This document shows positions 45,316 to 57,068 of a DNA stretch of 64,000 nucleotides, piece after piece. Made by a program: the position numbers and the translations under genes. Under the pieces are notes generated by a model. It saw only the letters and a list, made by a program, of their open reading frames with translations, was not told the origin of the DNA and ran no database searches. Origin of the DNA: Diplodia intermedia (lineage: Eukaryota; Ascomycota; Dothideomycetes; Botryosphaeriales; Botryosphaeriaceae); assembly GCA_021495925.1 (NCBI GenBank), contig JAKEKT010000140.1:1-64000 (forward strand), written 5' to 3'. The number at the start of each line of letters is the position of its first letter. Within the stretch, counting starts at the first letter, position 1.

Positions 45316-46533
45316 TCAGGGAGGTGGGGCGAGATCCAGGCCCTCTACAGTGAGCTTGAAAGCATCGTTGCGAGCGTAGGAACCCGCGACGTCGATATCC
45401 AGGCGGCCCCTGTCACACTCCTCGAAGTCCACCTCAACAGCCAAAACATCATCTTCAACTTCCCAAGAAGGCCCTGCCAAAACTTCTCCGTAAGGGCCAA
45501 CGATGCAAGAGCCGCCCCTACAAACAAATTCCTCCTCTGCGGCAGAAGAGGGATGAGATACCGGAATGGCCGACTTCACGTCCTCGTCTTCAGAAATGGC
45601 TGAGGAACTAGGACCGTGGCCATTGACCTCCGGGTTGGGGATGCAAATCTCGTGGCCTTCCTCAATCGTCAGTGTGGACCTCCTCCGCCCCGACGGCTTG
45701 GGCTTCGCGTCCACGACATGACCCTGCTGCTCCTTCTTCCTCTGCCCCTGGTGATCCGTGATCCAAGCCGGCAGATGCTTCCGCTTAACGCACTGGTTGG
45801 AGGACAGGACATACGCCCTGCTCTCGTTCGCGATGGTCCGCATGAGCGGCAGCCACGTATCCCTCGCGTCCGCCGTCGGCGCGAGGTACAGATTGACGTT
45901 CTGCGCGTAGATGGCGAAGCGCGTCAGCGGCATGAAGTTCTCCCAGCAAATGGCGGCCGCGAACGTCAGGCGGACGCCCCTGATGGTCGCGGTGACGGCC
46001 TTCAGCGTCTTCGCCTGGCCCTGGGCCCAGATCAAGCGCTCGGTGCCCGTGGGCATCAGCTTGCGGCGCTTGCCCACGGCGCCGCGCAGCGGACACACGT
46101 ACACGACCGAGCAGTACAGGCTGCCGCCGCTGCGCTCCACCAGCCCCGTCACGACGAACACGCCCGTCTCGCGCGCGACGCGCTCCAGCTCCTCGCGCGT
46201 GCCGTCGCCGCGCCACTTGGCGCCCCTGGCCACCGGCAGCCGGCGCTCCACCCAGTCGTCGCCCGCGTCCAACGGCGTGTCGCCGAGGTCGACGGCGTCG
46301 TGGAAGTACGCGAGGAATTGCTCGCGGCCGATGGGGTCGCGCGCCCCCACGCTGGCGCCGAAGCTGCACGTCCGCGGGTAGCCGCCCAGGTACGCTTCCG
46401 GGAAAAGGAGCAGGTCGACGCCTTGCGCCGCGGCTTTGCGCGTCGTCTGCTCGAGCGCGCGGACCGTCTCGGCGGTGGTGTCGAGAGTGCGCGCTTGCGC
46501 GACAGCGAGCTTGAGCGTCTTCGGCTTGGGCAT
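45316..46533 (-). CDS. Nitrilase (carbon-nitrogen hydrolase)
   Basis: Cytosolic hydrolase of the nitrilase superfamily, likely converting a nitrile to a carboxylic acid and ammonia. Single exon, 405 residues from the ATG at 46533. The catalytic triad is visible: Glu46 (FPEAYLGGYP), Lys158 (KRRKLMPTGTER) and Cys196 (AAICWENFMP), the last two in true-nitrilase context. Between about residues 265 and 340 sits a charged, low-complexity segment (RKKEQQG ... SSSAISEDEDVKSA) interrupting the usual CV...GGSCIVGPYG connection. This lengthens the enzyme by ~60 residues relative to typical ~340-residue fungal nitrilases. No intron signals bound it in phase, so it seems translated. Confidence 0.9.
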   Translation of the reverse strand: MPKPKTLKLAVAQARTLDTTAETVRALEQTTRKAAAQGVDLLLFPEAYLGGYPRTCSFGASVGARDPIGREQFLAYFHDAVDLGDTPLDAGDDWVERRLPVARGAKWRGDGTREELERVARETGVFVVTGLVERSGGSLYCSVVYVCPLRGAVGKRRKLMPTGTERLIWAQGQAKTLKAVTATIRGVRLTFAAAICWENFMPLTRFAIYAQNVNLYLAPTADARDTWLPLMRTIANESRAYVLSSNQCVKRKHLPAWITDHQGQRKKEQQGHVVDAKPKPSGRRRSTLTIEEGHEICIPNPEVNGHGPSSSAISEDEDVKSAIPVSHPSSAAEEEFVCRGGSCIVGPYGEVLAGPSWEVEDDVLAVEVDFEECDRGRLDIDVAGSYARNDAFKLTVEGLDLAPPP

Positions 46534-47104
46534 GGCGGGGTGTTGAGATTGAAAGAAAGGGAGGCACAATGTGGCGGAATCAAGGATTCAAGGGCTCAAG
46601 GGATCGGGGGAAGAGAGACAAAGAAAGGGTTAAGAGTCATCGTTGTTGAGAAGTGGAGTGAAGGCGCTGAATGCGGGGGCTCGTGGTAGCGAATCGAGAG
46701 CTACCGGAGCCGTCCGGACTCGGCATCTTCGGCATCCATCACGTCAGTTGGTCACGAACAAAGCACATCCACCGACACGTCACTGTGGCCGTCTACTGCT
46801 GGAGAAGCCATCGTCTATCAGTTCTGGCTCTCCGTCTCCACCGATCCCTGGCTTCTGCTTTTGGCTTTTTCGCTGGCCAGCAGAATGCCTGAACGCGTGC
46901 AATAGAAATGAAAGCCTTGGATTTGTCTAGTCGAATTGATTTGCATTTCGTGAGTCTACCAAACAACCACTCTGCAGTCCAGCCAAGCTTGCCGATCATG
47001 TCAGTCATCCATTCATCCCCCACCAACATATATCGCTCACGTCCGAAAACCTTGATTTCTGTATTTCTACCGAGCACACTTTGTGCTCCCCGGAACCAGT
47101 CGTT
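46534..47104. other. Intergenic region
   Basis: Upstream of nitrilase and downstream of PAN3 (both minus). No supported feature. Confidence 0.5.
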
Positions 47105-49385
47105 TCATCTTCTCTTGGGTTTGATCAACTCGTTGAACGTCTGCTCCACACCTCTCTTAATCTCCCTGTAGCTGACCACAAGCACATTCTGCTCGTCCCT
47201 GCTGACCAATGATATCTTTTCATCGCTGCCCACGTCGAGCTTATTGAGACAGCTGATCACATGCCCGAGATCAACCACGGGATGCCCACTTGCGTCCACC
47301 TGGTGGAAGACGTAGTCTCGGAACAGCTTAAGATAGTACCGCTCTCCCGTCTCAGACCACTGTGGGTTGTTCTCAAACTCGGGGCGCTCGTTGATCAGAT
47401 TGAGCTTTGCCATCAGACGGACCATGCGCCCGTTCTCGAGCTCGCGTCCCAGGTTGGAAGTCAGGGTATCCTCAGCGTGGAATGTATTATCAAGAAGAAT
47501 CGTCATTTTGTCAGAAATAGACCGAATGAACGTAGAAATGTCTTTGCCAGCCACCCCCGGCGTCTGCACGACGGGCGGCGGGCTCAGGAGCCACGAAACG
47601 CTCTCGATGAGGTCTTTACTGTAGCTCCGTGAAAGTATGTCCAACGCCTTCTGCACATTGACCGGGTTGATCGAGTTGTTGCTTGCTATAGTGATGATGA
47701 GGCGCCCAAATTGGTGGAAGTCTTCTTGCTGAAGTTCTTGCATAGCGCGAGTGTTATCAAAGTGGAGTAGATCGAGGATCGCACAGCTGTTCAGACGGAT
47801 TCGATTTTTCGATGTAACCAGGACTTTGCTTGGGTGAATTAGTCTTGCCGCCAGATTGTTGCTGTGGACGGCCTTCAATGCCGAAGAAATCTGTACGACG
47901 TATCCCCAGATCACCGCCTCCGGCACCGTGTGCGGATTGGCGCGGTTGTGAAATCCACGAGGAGCAACGTTGAGATGCTGCTCCGAAAGCGTCTTCGACA
48001 AGGGGTGATAGTCGGTTACGAAAATGAGCGAACTATCGCCGAATGCGCGCGTGGTGAAAGCATCATGGATGGCCACAATACTTCCGTTATCAATGCGTTT
48101 CCAGGGCCTCACTGAGAAGATTGCTTGCTCGCTGGTCAAGCGATACCCCTCGAGCCTCCGAAGAGTGTAGGTAAGACCGTCTTTGCTCGACACGGCCTTG
48201 TAGACCCAAGTGGGATACCCAAAAAGTGAAGCATTCTTCTGGTTGTTTGTGTCCAAAGGAACAAGAGAGTGAAAGTGGTCTACGGCATTGGGAAGAGAAG
48301 AGTTGGGGAGGATTTGGCGAGTTGCTTCCGACTTGCGCTGCAAGTCCTCTCGGAGATGGTCAGGAATAAAGAAGTCGTGGGTCGTTTTCTGATAAGCCAG
48401 TAGATTCTCCGGGTGTGGGCCCATGGGAGCGTAAAGGTGGTATTGGATAGGTTGGGTAAAGCCAGCGGTGTTCTGGAAGAAGGCAGCACCGCTCATCGCG
48501 GCCGCTTCCTGAGTATACGGATTGAGCTGAGCGGCATGGTTGGCCGGGCTTATGCCGCCTATGGCAGAAGACGCTGCGAAGGTTTCGTAGGGGTTCAAGG
48601 CAGCAGCTTGGACAGCGCTGTCGCCCTGGAAGCTGTTAGGTATCTAGAAAGAGTCTCAACTGGGCTGCACTATAGATGGTGTAGTATGATATGACGTAGC
48701 ATTAAGGAGCAGGTTTGCAGGCGTCAGACATGAGCCACGCTGCCCGCAACACAGCATGTGACGTTGGCGATCTTCGAGCACAGCCTGAAACATGCTCAGG
48801 AGACGCATGCACGCTGCTTCAAACAGACAGAAGGGACGCAACGCAACCAAGCGGGGCAGAGGGTACGGCCGAAGTGCACTCTGAAGATGGACTCACCGGT
48901 ACGTCAAAGCCCTGGGGCACGAACTCCTGGAAGTCGTGCCCGTGCCACTCCGGTGTCGGTTCCTTCGCGAGGACGGCGAGGCTCGCCTTGGCCTGCGACT
49001 TGGGCGTAAAGATCGCGGCGTTTGCAGCCTTGGGTGATATGGTCGTTTGGCGGGGCGAGGAGGTGACGCCGTTGGTGTTTGGTTGGAGGGGGGTGAAGGA
49101 GGGGGAGTCGACGTTGAAGCGCTTCTTCGCGTTCTCGGCCTGCTGGGCTATCTTGGAGGGATCGTGCTGGAAAACGCAGCCATTGTGCTCGTGGCGGCAA
49201 TGGCCGTAGATGGTGACATTCCGGCAGAGAATGTTGCTTTTGGGGTTGTAGTCTGCGGGGCACGGTCAGCGGCGGGCGACGAACGGGGGCGGGTCGTCGC
49301 TCGGGGCAGTACCACGTCCTTTGTTAGGTCTCGGCGAAGCGACTGCCCGGCGGCTGTCACCCGGGCTTCCTCCAATTGCTGCCAT
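47105..49385 (-). CDS. PAN3: PAN2-PAN3 deadenylation complex subunit PAN3
   Basis: Regulatory subunit of the PAN2-PAN3 poly(A)-specific ribonuclease; it binds Pab1 and PAN2 for mRNA deadenylation. Three exons, 49385-49313, 49252-48897 and 48643-47105, give 655 residues, as in other fungi. The N-terminus MAAIGGSPGDSRRAVASPRP leads into a CCCH zinc finger (C-X8-C-X6-C-X3-H, CRNVTIYGHC...CVFQH), then a PAM2-like/linker region (DSPSFTPLQ, EFVPQGFDVP). A pseudokinase domain follows (SLFGYPTWVYKA ... RRLEGYRL, LIHPSKVLVTSKNRIRLNSC), then a coiled coil and the C-terminal knob domain (ERPEFENNPQWSETGERYYLKLFRDYVFHQ). The third junction crosses a 253-nt intron, long for this window. Confidence 0.95.
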
Positions 49386-49869
49386 CAGCGCAAGAGGACT
49401 TCATGCAGCATGGTCGGGCAGGCGCGCGGGGTGAGGAGGCTACAAGTCGAGCGAGCGGGAGCGGCGGCCTCCTTCGGCGGCGGAGGCTGGGCCGGCGTGG
49501 CTGTGGCAGAGATGTCGCGGGCCGGACGAACAAAGCCCATCCATCGGGGACCAGTTGGCGGGCAGGAGGGTTGAGCGTCGAACGCCTTGAGCGTGGGCGA
49601 AGGTGCGCTGATGCCAGAGCAGCGCCCCCAGCCGCGCGCTCTCGCCCGCTTACCCGCTGTGATCGGAAGCTTCGAACACCCCCGGTCACCGCCTCCGGCC
49701 TGCGTCATATCAGCTAGCGCACCCGCAACCCTCGACCAGACACCTTGTCCGCTCCGCTCGCCAGAACTCTGCAGCACCCTCGCTGCACTCTTGCACGCCT
49801 GCGCATTCTCCGTCTCGCTGCTGCTGCTGCTGCTGCTGCGCGCGGTTCCTCGCCGCCCTCGCCTGCGCC
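49386..49869. promoter_or_regulatory. Bidirectional promoter of PAN3 and the UBX-domain gene
   Basis: Only 484 bp separate the two divergent start codons. It contains a run of seven CTG units at 49818-49838, about 31 bp upstream of the UBX start. Confidence 0.55.
49818..49838 (+). repeat. (CTG)7 microsatellite in the UBX gene leader
   Basis: Seven uninterrupted CTG triplets, in the probable 5' UTR of the UBX-domain gene. Confidence 0.9.
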
Positions 49870-51461
49870 ATGGCTGCGCCCAGTGTCGACATCGGCCAGC
49901 TGTCCGAGGACCAACAGCTGGCACTTCAGCAATTCACCGCGGTAACCGACCAGAATGTTGAGCAAGCCATCCCGCTACTGCAGCGCTGCCAATGGAACGT
50001 CCAGGTGCGTCTGCGCCTGCCTTCTCCCCCTGAAACATTACATTGCTAACTTATTGCAAGATCGCAATATCTAGGTTCTTTGATGGCGAGCCCGCCGAGC
50101 CTGCCGAGCCCGTCGTTCCAGAGGAATCTATCCCCGCTCCCCAGGACCCGCGACGCAGAGAAACGCTTGCCAACGGATTTGGCCCTTCATCTCGCTCTTC
50201 GTCCGTAGGCAGGCGGAACCTAGAACCCGCCCCGCGCGTTGTGCCGCAGCCAGAGAATCAGGTTTCCCACCAGGTGCCGTTGCTGCTCTCCGTCATCATC
50301 TTCCCTTTCCGATTCGTCTACGGCATCGGCTCGCGCTTTTTCAACCTCTTCTCCTACCTATTCCCTTTCCTCTCGCGCCTTTTCGCAAGCCGTGCCGCCT
50401 CGCAAGGACGCAGGAGAGACACAAGCGGCCGTCGTTCGCTCAGCCCTCGGGACACGGCCGCCAGATTCATTCGCGAGTTTGAGGAGGAATACGGGAGCCA
50501 CGAGCTGCCATTCTTTGAGGGCGGCTATGCGCAGGCGTTCGATGTGGCGAAGAAAGACCTCAAGTTCCTCCTGGTCGTCTTGATCTCCCCAGAGCATGAC
50601 GACACTGCATCACATGTGCGGGAGACATTACTGGCACCAGAGGTGGTGGACTTCTTGAAGGATCCGCAGAACAATATCATCGTTTGGGCTGGAAATGTTC
50701 AAGACGCCGAGGCATACCAGGTGTCCAATGCGCTGAACTGCACGAAACTCCCGTTCGCAGGCCTCATAGTGCACACACCCTCGGTCTCGTCCACGGCAAT
50801 GTCCGTCGTTGCTCGCGTTGTCGGCCCAACCCCGCCATCTACGTTCATGTCTAGACTTCAAACCGCCATCGCGCAAAACTCCGAACCGTTGAACCGGGTT
50901 CGGGCCACGCGAGCGGAGCAGCAGGCAGCGCGCAGTATCCGCCAGGCCCAGGACACGGCATATGAGAGATCACTCGCACAGGATAGAGAGAGGGCAAAGC
51001 AGAAGCGGGAAGCAGAGGAGGCCAGAAGGCGCGCCGAGCAAGAAGAACGCGAGAGGCAAGAGGCGAAGGAAAGGGAGGCACTCAACCTTGAGCAGTGGAG
51101 GAAATGGAGGGTGCAGTCTATCCCTTCGGAGCCTGGCAACGATGCCAAGGAGGTCGTTAGGATTAGCCTGCGTATGCCGTCTGGCGACAGAGTCGTGCGG
51201 AGGTTTGCACCGGACACGCCGATCGAAGAACTCTACGCTTTCGTCGAGTGCTACGACTTTCTGCAAGAAAACGCGGCAGGGTCCGGAGTGGAGAAGCCCT
51301 CGTCGTATGATCATGAGTACAAGTTCGTTCTCGTCTCGCCGATGCCGCGTGAAGAGTTTGGACTGGATAAGGGCGGCACCGTCAGGGAGCGCATCGGCCG
51401 GAGCGGCAATCTGATTGTTGAGAGGACAGATCTCGAGGATAGCGAGGAAGAGTCGGAATAA
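49870..51461 (+). CDS. UBX-domain protein, FAF2/UBXD8-like (ER-associated degradation)
   Basis: Homologue of human FAF2/UBXD8 and yeast Ubx2-type factors that recruit the Cdc48/p97 ATPase to ER membranes and lipid droplets. Two exons, 49870-50004 and 50061-51461, give 511 residues. Order of parts: UBA-like helical domain (1-50, LSEDQQLALQQFTAVTD), disordered linker, a hydrophobic hairpin at about 117-152 (VPLLLSVIIFPFRF...), a UAS thioredoxin-like domain (about 165-310, FLLVVLISPEHDD, NIIVWAGNVQDAEAY), a long Arg/Glu/Gln coiled coil (about 335-405), and the C-terminal UBX domain (RISLRMPSGDRVVRRF ... VSPMPREEF). It ends in an acidic tail. Confidence 0.93.
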
Positions 51462-52174
51462 GACAGCTTTGGCAACTGGAAAGCATTGGATCGGCGTCAA
51501 GCAGTGATTGGTATTCATGCCATCGAGGCTCGTTGTGGCGTCAAAAGGTAAATGCATGGTGCTGCAATCAAGGATGCTTAGATTTGTTCTCCCACCGGCG
51601 ATGCCACTGTTTCCTGGTTCAACGAGTCGCCCGTCTCCGGTGGATCGATCATCGTTTAGCGCATCTGGTCATTTGCACCGGTATGCGGGGCCCCATCCGC
51701 GAGCCCGGTTGGCGCAGCCGAGCATGCGACTCGTGGAAAAACTTCCTGAATGATGCCGGAGCCTCTTGGACCGGCCACGATGTCTCTTGCATGCCGTTAG
51801 CGTGGAGCCGTCCACCAAGGCGGCCGCCGAGAGGGCGGGCCACGCCCCAGCCGCGGAGCCCTTTACCCCAGAGCCCCAGAATTCTCCGCATTCAGTGCCG
51901 AAGACCAGGATTGGCCGATTACCCGGCGTCCACCCCCTCGTCATCCATCCTTCAAATCTAGCTGTGCCGGTCAGCCCACCGCGTGGCTCTCGTGTTTAAC
52001 GCCCCGTACCTGCATCGCGCCCGTCTGATAGCGGCGCGTCTGCCGAGCCTCGTCCCCGCGCGTCGTGTGCCCCAATTTCCGCTCCGCACAGAATGTGCTA
52101 TTTAGAATCGTACCCCGCTCTCGCCATGTCGCTCTCTGCTGCACTCGCTGCGTCTGTCGTTGCTGCCCGTCACC
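51462..52174. other. Intergenic region upstream of the arabinofuranosidase
   Basis: About 700 bp between two plus-strand genes. No unambiguous binding site for a carbohydrate-utilisation regulator was recognised. Confidence 0.45.
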
Positions 52175-54535
52175 ATGCTGAGCTCGCTCTCTGTGGGCCT
52201 TTTTGGCCTTGCCGTTCTCTTGCCATCCACTCATGCTCGCATTCCGCGTCTACCACGCCAGGTGTCGACTCCTCAGTTCATCAATGCTACGGCCACGAAC
52301 GTCAGCAGTGTTGCGCTGTCGATCAACACCAAGGACACGTCTCTCCGCAATACTACAGCTCCGTACCTATATGGCCTGATGCACGAGGACATCAGTCATT
52401 CGGGCGACGGCGGCATCTACGCTGAGCTTCTGACTAACCGGGCCTTTCAAGGTTTGTGATGACTTCGAGAAGCCATTGAACCGCTCACTGACGTCGACTA
52501 GGCTCAAACATCGAGCCAAAGGCAGTGGATGGCCTCGCTGGCAATGTCATTGTCTCTAGCGAGAATCCAGTCGTCCCCTATGGGCCGGTCCTGACGGGAT
52601 GGGCTCCCATTGGGGATGTGAGGCTGACACTGGACGTGCTTCATCCGCTTTCCGACGCTCTCCCCACTGTTCTGCAGGTCGACATTCCAGCGAACGCCAC
52701 TGGGGAGGTCGGTATCCTGAACTACGGATGGTGGGGAATGGATGTTTCCCCTCAGACATACAACGCCTCCTTCTACGTCTTGGCAAACGAGCCGCGATAC
52801 TTCGACAACCAGACAACCTTTACAGTCTCATTGCGGTCCAACCTTACCGGCGAGACTTTCGTTTCGGAACAGATTGGGCCTGTGAAGGTCTCTACATTCG
52901 ACTACACCCAGCTGAACGCTTCGATAGTCAACACTGTCACGGCTCCCAACTCGAACAACACCTTCGCCCTTACCATGGATGCTTCTGAGGTCGCTGGCCA
53001 GACGTTATACTTCGGCCTCTTCTCGCTCTTCCCCGAAACCTTCAAGGACCGGCCAAATGGTCTGCGGAAGGATATCGCTCAGGCCTTCTACGACATGAAG
53101 CCGCGGTTCCTGCGCTTCCCTGGTGGTAACAACCTGGAAGGCGTCTCTGTGGACACGCGCTGGAAGTGGTGGAAGACAATCGGCCCGCTCAAGGACCGCG
53201 CTGGCCGACCCGGCAACTGGAACTACTTCAACACTGATGGACTAGGCCTTATGGAATATCTTGAGTGGTGCGAGGACATGGAGATCGAGCCTGTGCTCGC
53301 CGTCTACGCCGGCTTCTCGCTTGATATCTGGGGTCAATCTGGCACGGACTGGCCACAGGACAGAATGCCTGAAGTTCTTCAGGAGGCGATTGATGAGCTT
53401 GAGTTTTGCATGGGTGATACCTCGACCAAGTGGGGTGCCAAGCGCGCCGAGTATGGACATCCAGAGCCGTTCAACATCAAGTTCGTGGAGATTGGCAATG
53501 AGGATTGGTTCTCGTCCACCTATCCACGCAGGTTCACGTTCATGTACGACGGCCTGAAAGCTGCGTACCCGAACATCACCTACATCTCCACGGCATACAA
53601 TGAGAACGCTGAGTACACCATCGACATCCCTGCTGGTGCCTATTGGGATACTCACCACTATGAGGTAAGCTCTCTGACAGCTCCCTATCTCGCACACTTG
53701 ATTGATTTATTATTTTTAGGAACCAAGCTATTTCCTTGGGAACTTTGACTTCTACGACAACTGGCAAACCGAGACCGACAACGAAGACGTGGGCGTATTG
53801 CTCGGAGAGTTCAGCGTGTACCAGCTTGACACGCCGGATGGTGTTGTGAACTTCTCCAACCCGGCAGATGTCCACGTTTTCTACCCGCGTATGATCTCTG
53901 CGATCGCGGAAGGCGTCTACGCGCTGGGTGGCGAGCGCAACCCAAAGACGGTCAAGCTCAGCAGCTACGCTCCCAGTCTGCAGAACCGCAACTGGTACAA
54001 CTGGACCCCCAACATGATCAGCTTCGAGGCCGACCCCACCAAGACTGTGCTCAGCACCAGTTACTGGCAGCAACTGCTTTTTGCGCATTACCGGGGTACT
54101 GAGACCCTACCTGTCACCAACACGCAGGGCGACTTCAACCCGCTCTACTGGCAGAGCAGCATTGAGGAGGAAACTGGTTCAGTTTACCTGAAGGTTAGTC
54201 GACATCCTCACCTACATGCCCTCGAATCCTCTTTATGATTCTATGCGTATCTGCATTTATGAATGTTGGACTGACTTGTGGAACTGTAGGTCATCAATGC
54301 TGGCAACCAAACCATGCCCCTCAGCGTTGCCATCGACGCCGCCTACAGCAAGGTGAACGGCACCATCATGCAGCACGACGACATCAACGGCTTCAACTTT
54401 GTAAACAACCAAACGGCCATCGTACCCTACCCGCTGGGTGCCAACGGTACTGCGTTGCCAGCCAAGTCTTCCAATGGAAGCTTCATCTGGAACGTGCCCA
54501 TCCACTCCATCACAGTTCTGCAGTTTGACCTGTGA
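52175..54535 (+). CDS. Alpha-L-arabinofuranosidase, GH51, secreted
   Basis: Secreted glycoside hydrolase releasing arabinose from arabinan or arabinoxylan. Four exons, 52175-52451, 52502-53664, 53720-54193 and 54290-54535, give 719 residues. The ATG at 52175 starts a signal peptide (MLSSLSVGLFGLAVLLPSTHA). The sequence YGLMHEDISHSGDGGIYAEL is the typical GH51 N-terminus. The acid/base Glu lies in FVEIGNEDWF and the nucleophile Glu in VLLGEFSVYQ after the second intron. At least ten Asn-X-Ser/Thr sites suit a secreted glycoprotein. The C-terminal beta domain follows in the last exon. Introns of 50, 55 and 96 nt agree in phase. Confidence 0.95.
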
Positions 54536-55162
54536 GGTCGAAGGATCTCTGGCGGTGCGATGTAGGCTCGGGATTGGATGTAATCGAGTGAAGAAACGTA
54601 ATGCAGATACTTTATCAAATGTATAATGCAAGATTACCATATAACATCCAAAATGCTTCCAATACTGGTGTGGAAAGGTCGGATCTGATTCCCCGGTTCC
54701 AATAAACGCCTGCGCAGCGTATAAAGCCGGACGTCATCGTTATTTCCTCGGCCAGCGTGGTCTAGGGATATACACGTCCACCGACAGCATAGCATGGGTT
54801 CCTATGTAGGCAGTTGAACCTAACACCCCAACGTAGATGCGAAATATTACCCCGTACAAACAGGTCTAGATGTAGTATTCCATGGACAACGTTATTTGAG
54901 ACCCGCCGCTGCACGGTACTACCAAGGTGACTTCTTAGACATCCATCTCGAGACCAATCAAAGAGCATCATCTAAAGTGTCGATGGATTTGTCCGTCTGT
55001 GGATTCCGTCGACCGAGAAGATATGAAGAGGAGTTACTTTTTGTACATTTGCCTCAAACGAAACCTAGGTATCCGAGAATTTAATCCCAGCGAGCCGACC
55101 CTCTGCGGCATCTCTACAGAACAATCACGGTACTGGTTCCCAAGAATACAATGGACTCGGAT
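54536..55162. other. Convergent intergenic region
   Basis: 3' flanks of the GH51 and MSS51 genes. An A-box-like string near 54750 has no matching B box. Nothing else recognised. Confidence 0.5.
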
Positions 55163-56753
55163 CTATGCCTCGTCCTTCGTCGTCGTCTCGTAGCGCTTTC
55201 CTCTAAACGCCCAGAGACCCCAGTTGCCGCAGCTGATGTCTTGCGGATCGAGGTCGTTGAGATCCCATCTCAGACTCCTGAACCTGTTCTCGCCGGGCTC
55301 GAGCAGGATGTCGACCTCGCCGCCCATCTTCTCCTGAACCCACTTCAAGTCGCGCTGCATGTCGAACTCGGTGTATCCCGAGACGAGGATGGGCACCTTG
55401 GTCTCGAGCAGCAGCGGCAACGTCTCCTCCCATTCGGCGGAACTGGCTGGGTGGCCGAGACCAGGGTGGAAGAGCATGAAGCAGTCGAAGTACGGGTCGT
55501 AGGGGTAAAAGTGACCGGCGCGGTGCAGGGTGTGGTAGTATTCCACAAAGGTGCTGATCTTGAGCTCGTGCGAGATGCGGTCCTCGACGACGGCGCCGAA
55601 CGGGTTTGAAGGCGTGCGCTCCGGGAGAGGGAACTCGTCATCGCGGTTGGCCATCGACTCGGGTCCGATGAAGTTCAGGTGGAACGATACACGCGGGAAC
55701 ATGTGCGCCAGTTGGATCCAGACTTCACGCGGGAGAGAAGATTCAGCTCGTGCTCCGACGATGAAAACGCGTACCGGAGGAGGGTTAGGGCGAAGACCCT
55801 TGATGTCGCCGCCTGCGCCTGAGCGCGGGGGGTGAAGGGTGTAGCGAAGCGCTGCATACAGTTAGTAAGGTTTTTTCTTAACCCGACCGAAGCTTCAGTA
55901 GAAGAGTCTCACCAGACAAGGACTTAAGTCCCTCAACGGTCAATCTACCCCCGCTCTTGGCGTTGTAAGGCGAGAGCTCGTGCAAGACGCTGCCAATGGT
56001 GACAGGGTAGGTCAAGAGCCTTGTGGCCTGACGCAGACTACGGTCATCGTTGATAGCCTGGTGCTCTCGAGAATAGAGATAGGTGTCCCAATTGGTGAAG
56101 TTGACCAGGGCCTCCTCCATTTGCATTCCCGGGTACTCAAACTCGGGAAAGAAGCGGCCAGACCTCAGATCATGGTCATCCTCGTTGATCTCCCGCAGGG
56201 TGTCACAAATCTCCAGGTGCCGCTCATAGTCGTCCGCAAAGTGTTCCTCGCTACAGCTCACGGGAATGCCACAGTCCGGGCACTCATGTCGCACATGCGC
56301 GGGCGGGAGGGTGCCGTGGACAGCCTTTTGCGCCTCGGGGTCCTCGGGATCATTGACAACGCGGGTCTGACGGTGGCTATGGTGCGGGCAGTAGGCATGC
56401 TGCTTAATGAAAGCGGCGCGGCGGCGGATCTCGGGCGAGGGCGAATTGGAGAAGGAGTGGAAGAGGTTGTTCCGCTTCAGCAGCACGCTGCGAGCTTGGC
56501 TGGCGGTGGTGGGGGCACTCTCGAGGCCCGGGGGCGACGGCGGCATGCGGTGGGCTTCATTGTTCGCGGCCTGACTCTGAGTGCCCAGGGCGCGCCTCGT
56601 GGAGGTGTGGGGTTGTGGTAGCGATGATGCGCGGGCAGTGCTATTCCATCGCCGGGCGCCGGCCGTCAATTGCGGGACAGAAGAGGGCCGGTGAGGGCGG
56701 AGGCCGCGTTGGATTGAGGCCAGGCATTGCTGGCACGTGTAGCGGGAGCGCAT
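55163..56753 (-). CDS. MSS51: Mitochondrial translation factor MSS51
   Basis: Matrix-side inner-membrane factor that in yeast activates COX1 mRNA translation and binds nascent Cox1. Two exons, 56753-55913 and 55851-55163, joined across a 61-nt intron with a perfect TACTAAC branch, give 509 residues. An Arg-rich presequence (MRSRYTCQQCLASIQRG...) suits mitochondrial import. A MYND-like zinc region follows (YCPHHSH, ECPDCGIPVSCSEEHF, HLEICDTLREINEDDHDLRSGR), then NFTNWDTYLYSREHQAIN and the C-terminal fold (VRVFIVGARAESSLP, HLNFIGPES, HPGLGHP). An in-frame ATG at 56810 would add 19 residues; the choice is uncertain. Confidence 0.9.
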
Positions 56754-57068
56754 GGCGGGTTTGGAGCACGGCGGTCGGCGGGGCTGGAGATGCGAAGTGT
56801 AGAGGCGCATGGGGTGATGTATTCCTGCGCAGCGCGGGCCGTCGGCCAATCACAGCCGGCGCCGGAATTTCGACTTATCGAAGCTCAATTGAAGCTCCGC
56901 CGCAACGCGTCGCCGACCCAGCCAACACCACGTCCGCGCCCTCCACCCCTCGCCACCGCCCTCGTCGCCGCGTCGCCTCCGCCTCGAGCTCCCTTGCGCT
57001 TCGATCGCCCTCTGCGAACCTGACCCTGCGATCTGCTCGAGGCCGCTAGGCCGACAGCATCCTCCGCC
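56754..57068. promoter_or_regulatory. Bidirectional promoter of MSS51 and RSE1
   Basis: About 315 bp (258 bp if the upstream MSS51 ATG is used) separate the two divergent starts, so the leaders and promoters of both genes must be packed here. Confidence 0.5.

Noticed and set aside
45616..46689. 357-codon ORF on the + strand
   Set aside because: Antisense shadow of nitrilase, whose active-site motifs are clear on the minus strand.
54740..54810. A-box-like GTGGTCTAGGG string suggesting a tRNA
   Set aside because: No B box or acceptor stem at the right distance.
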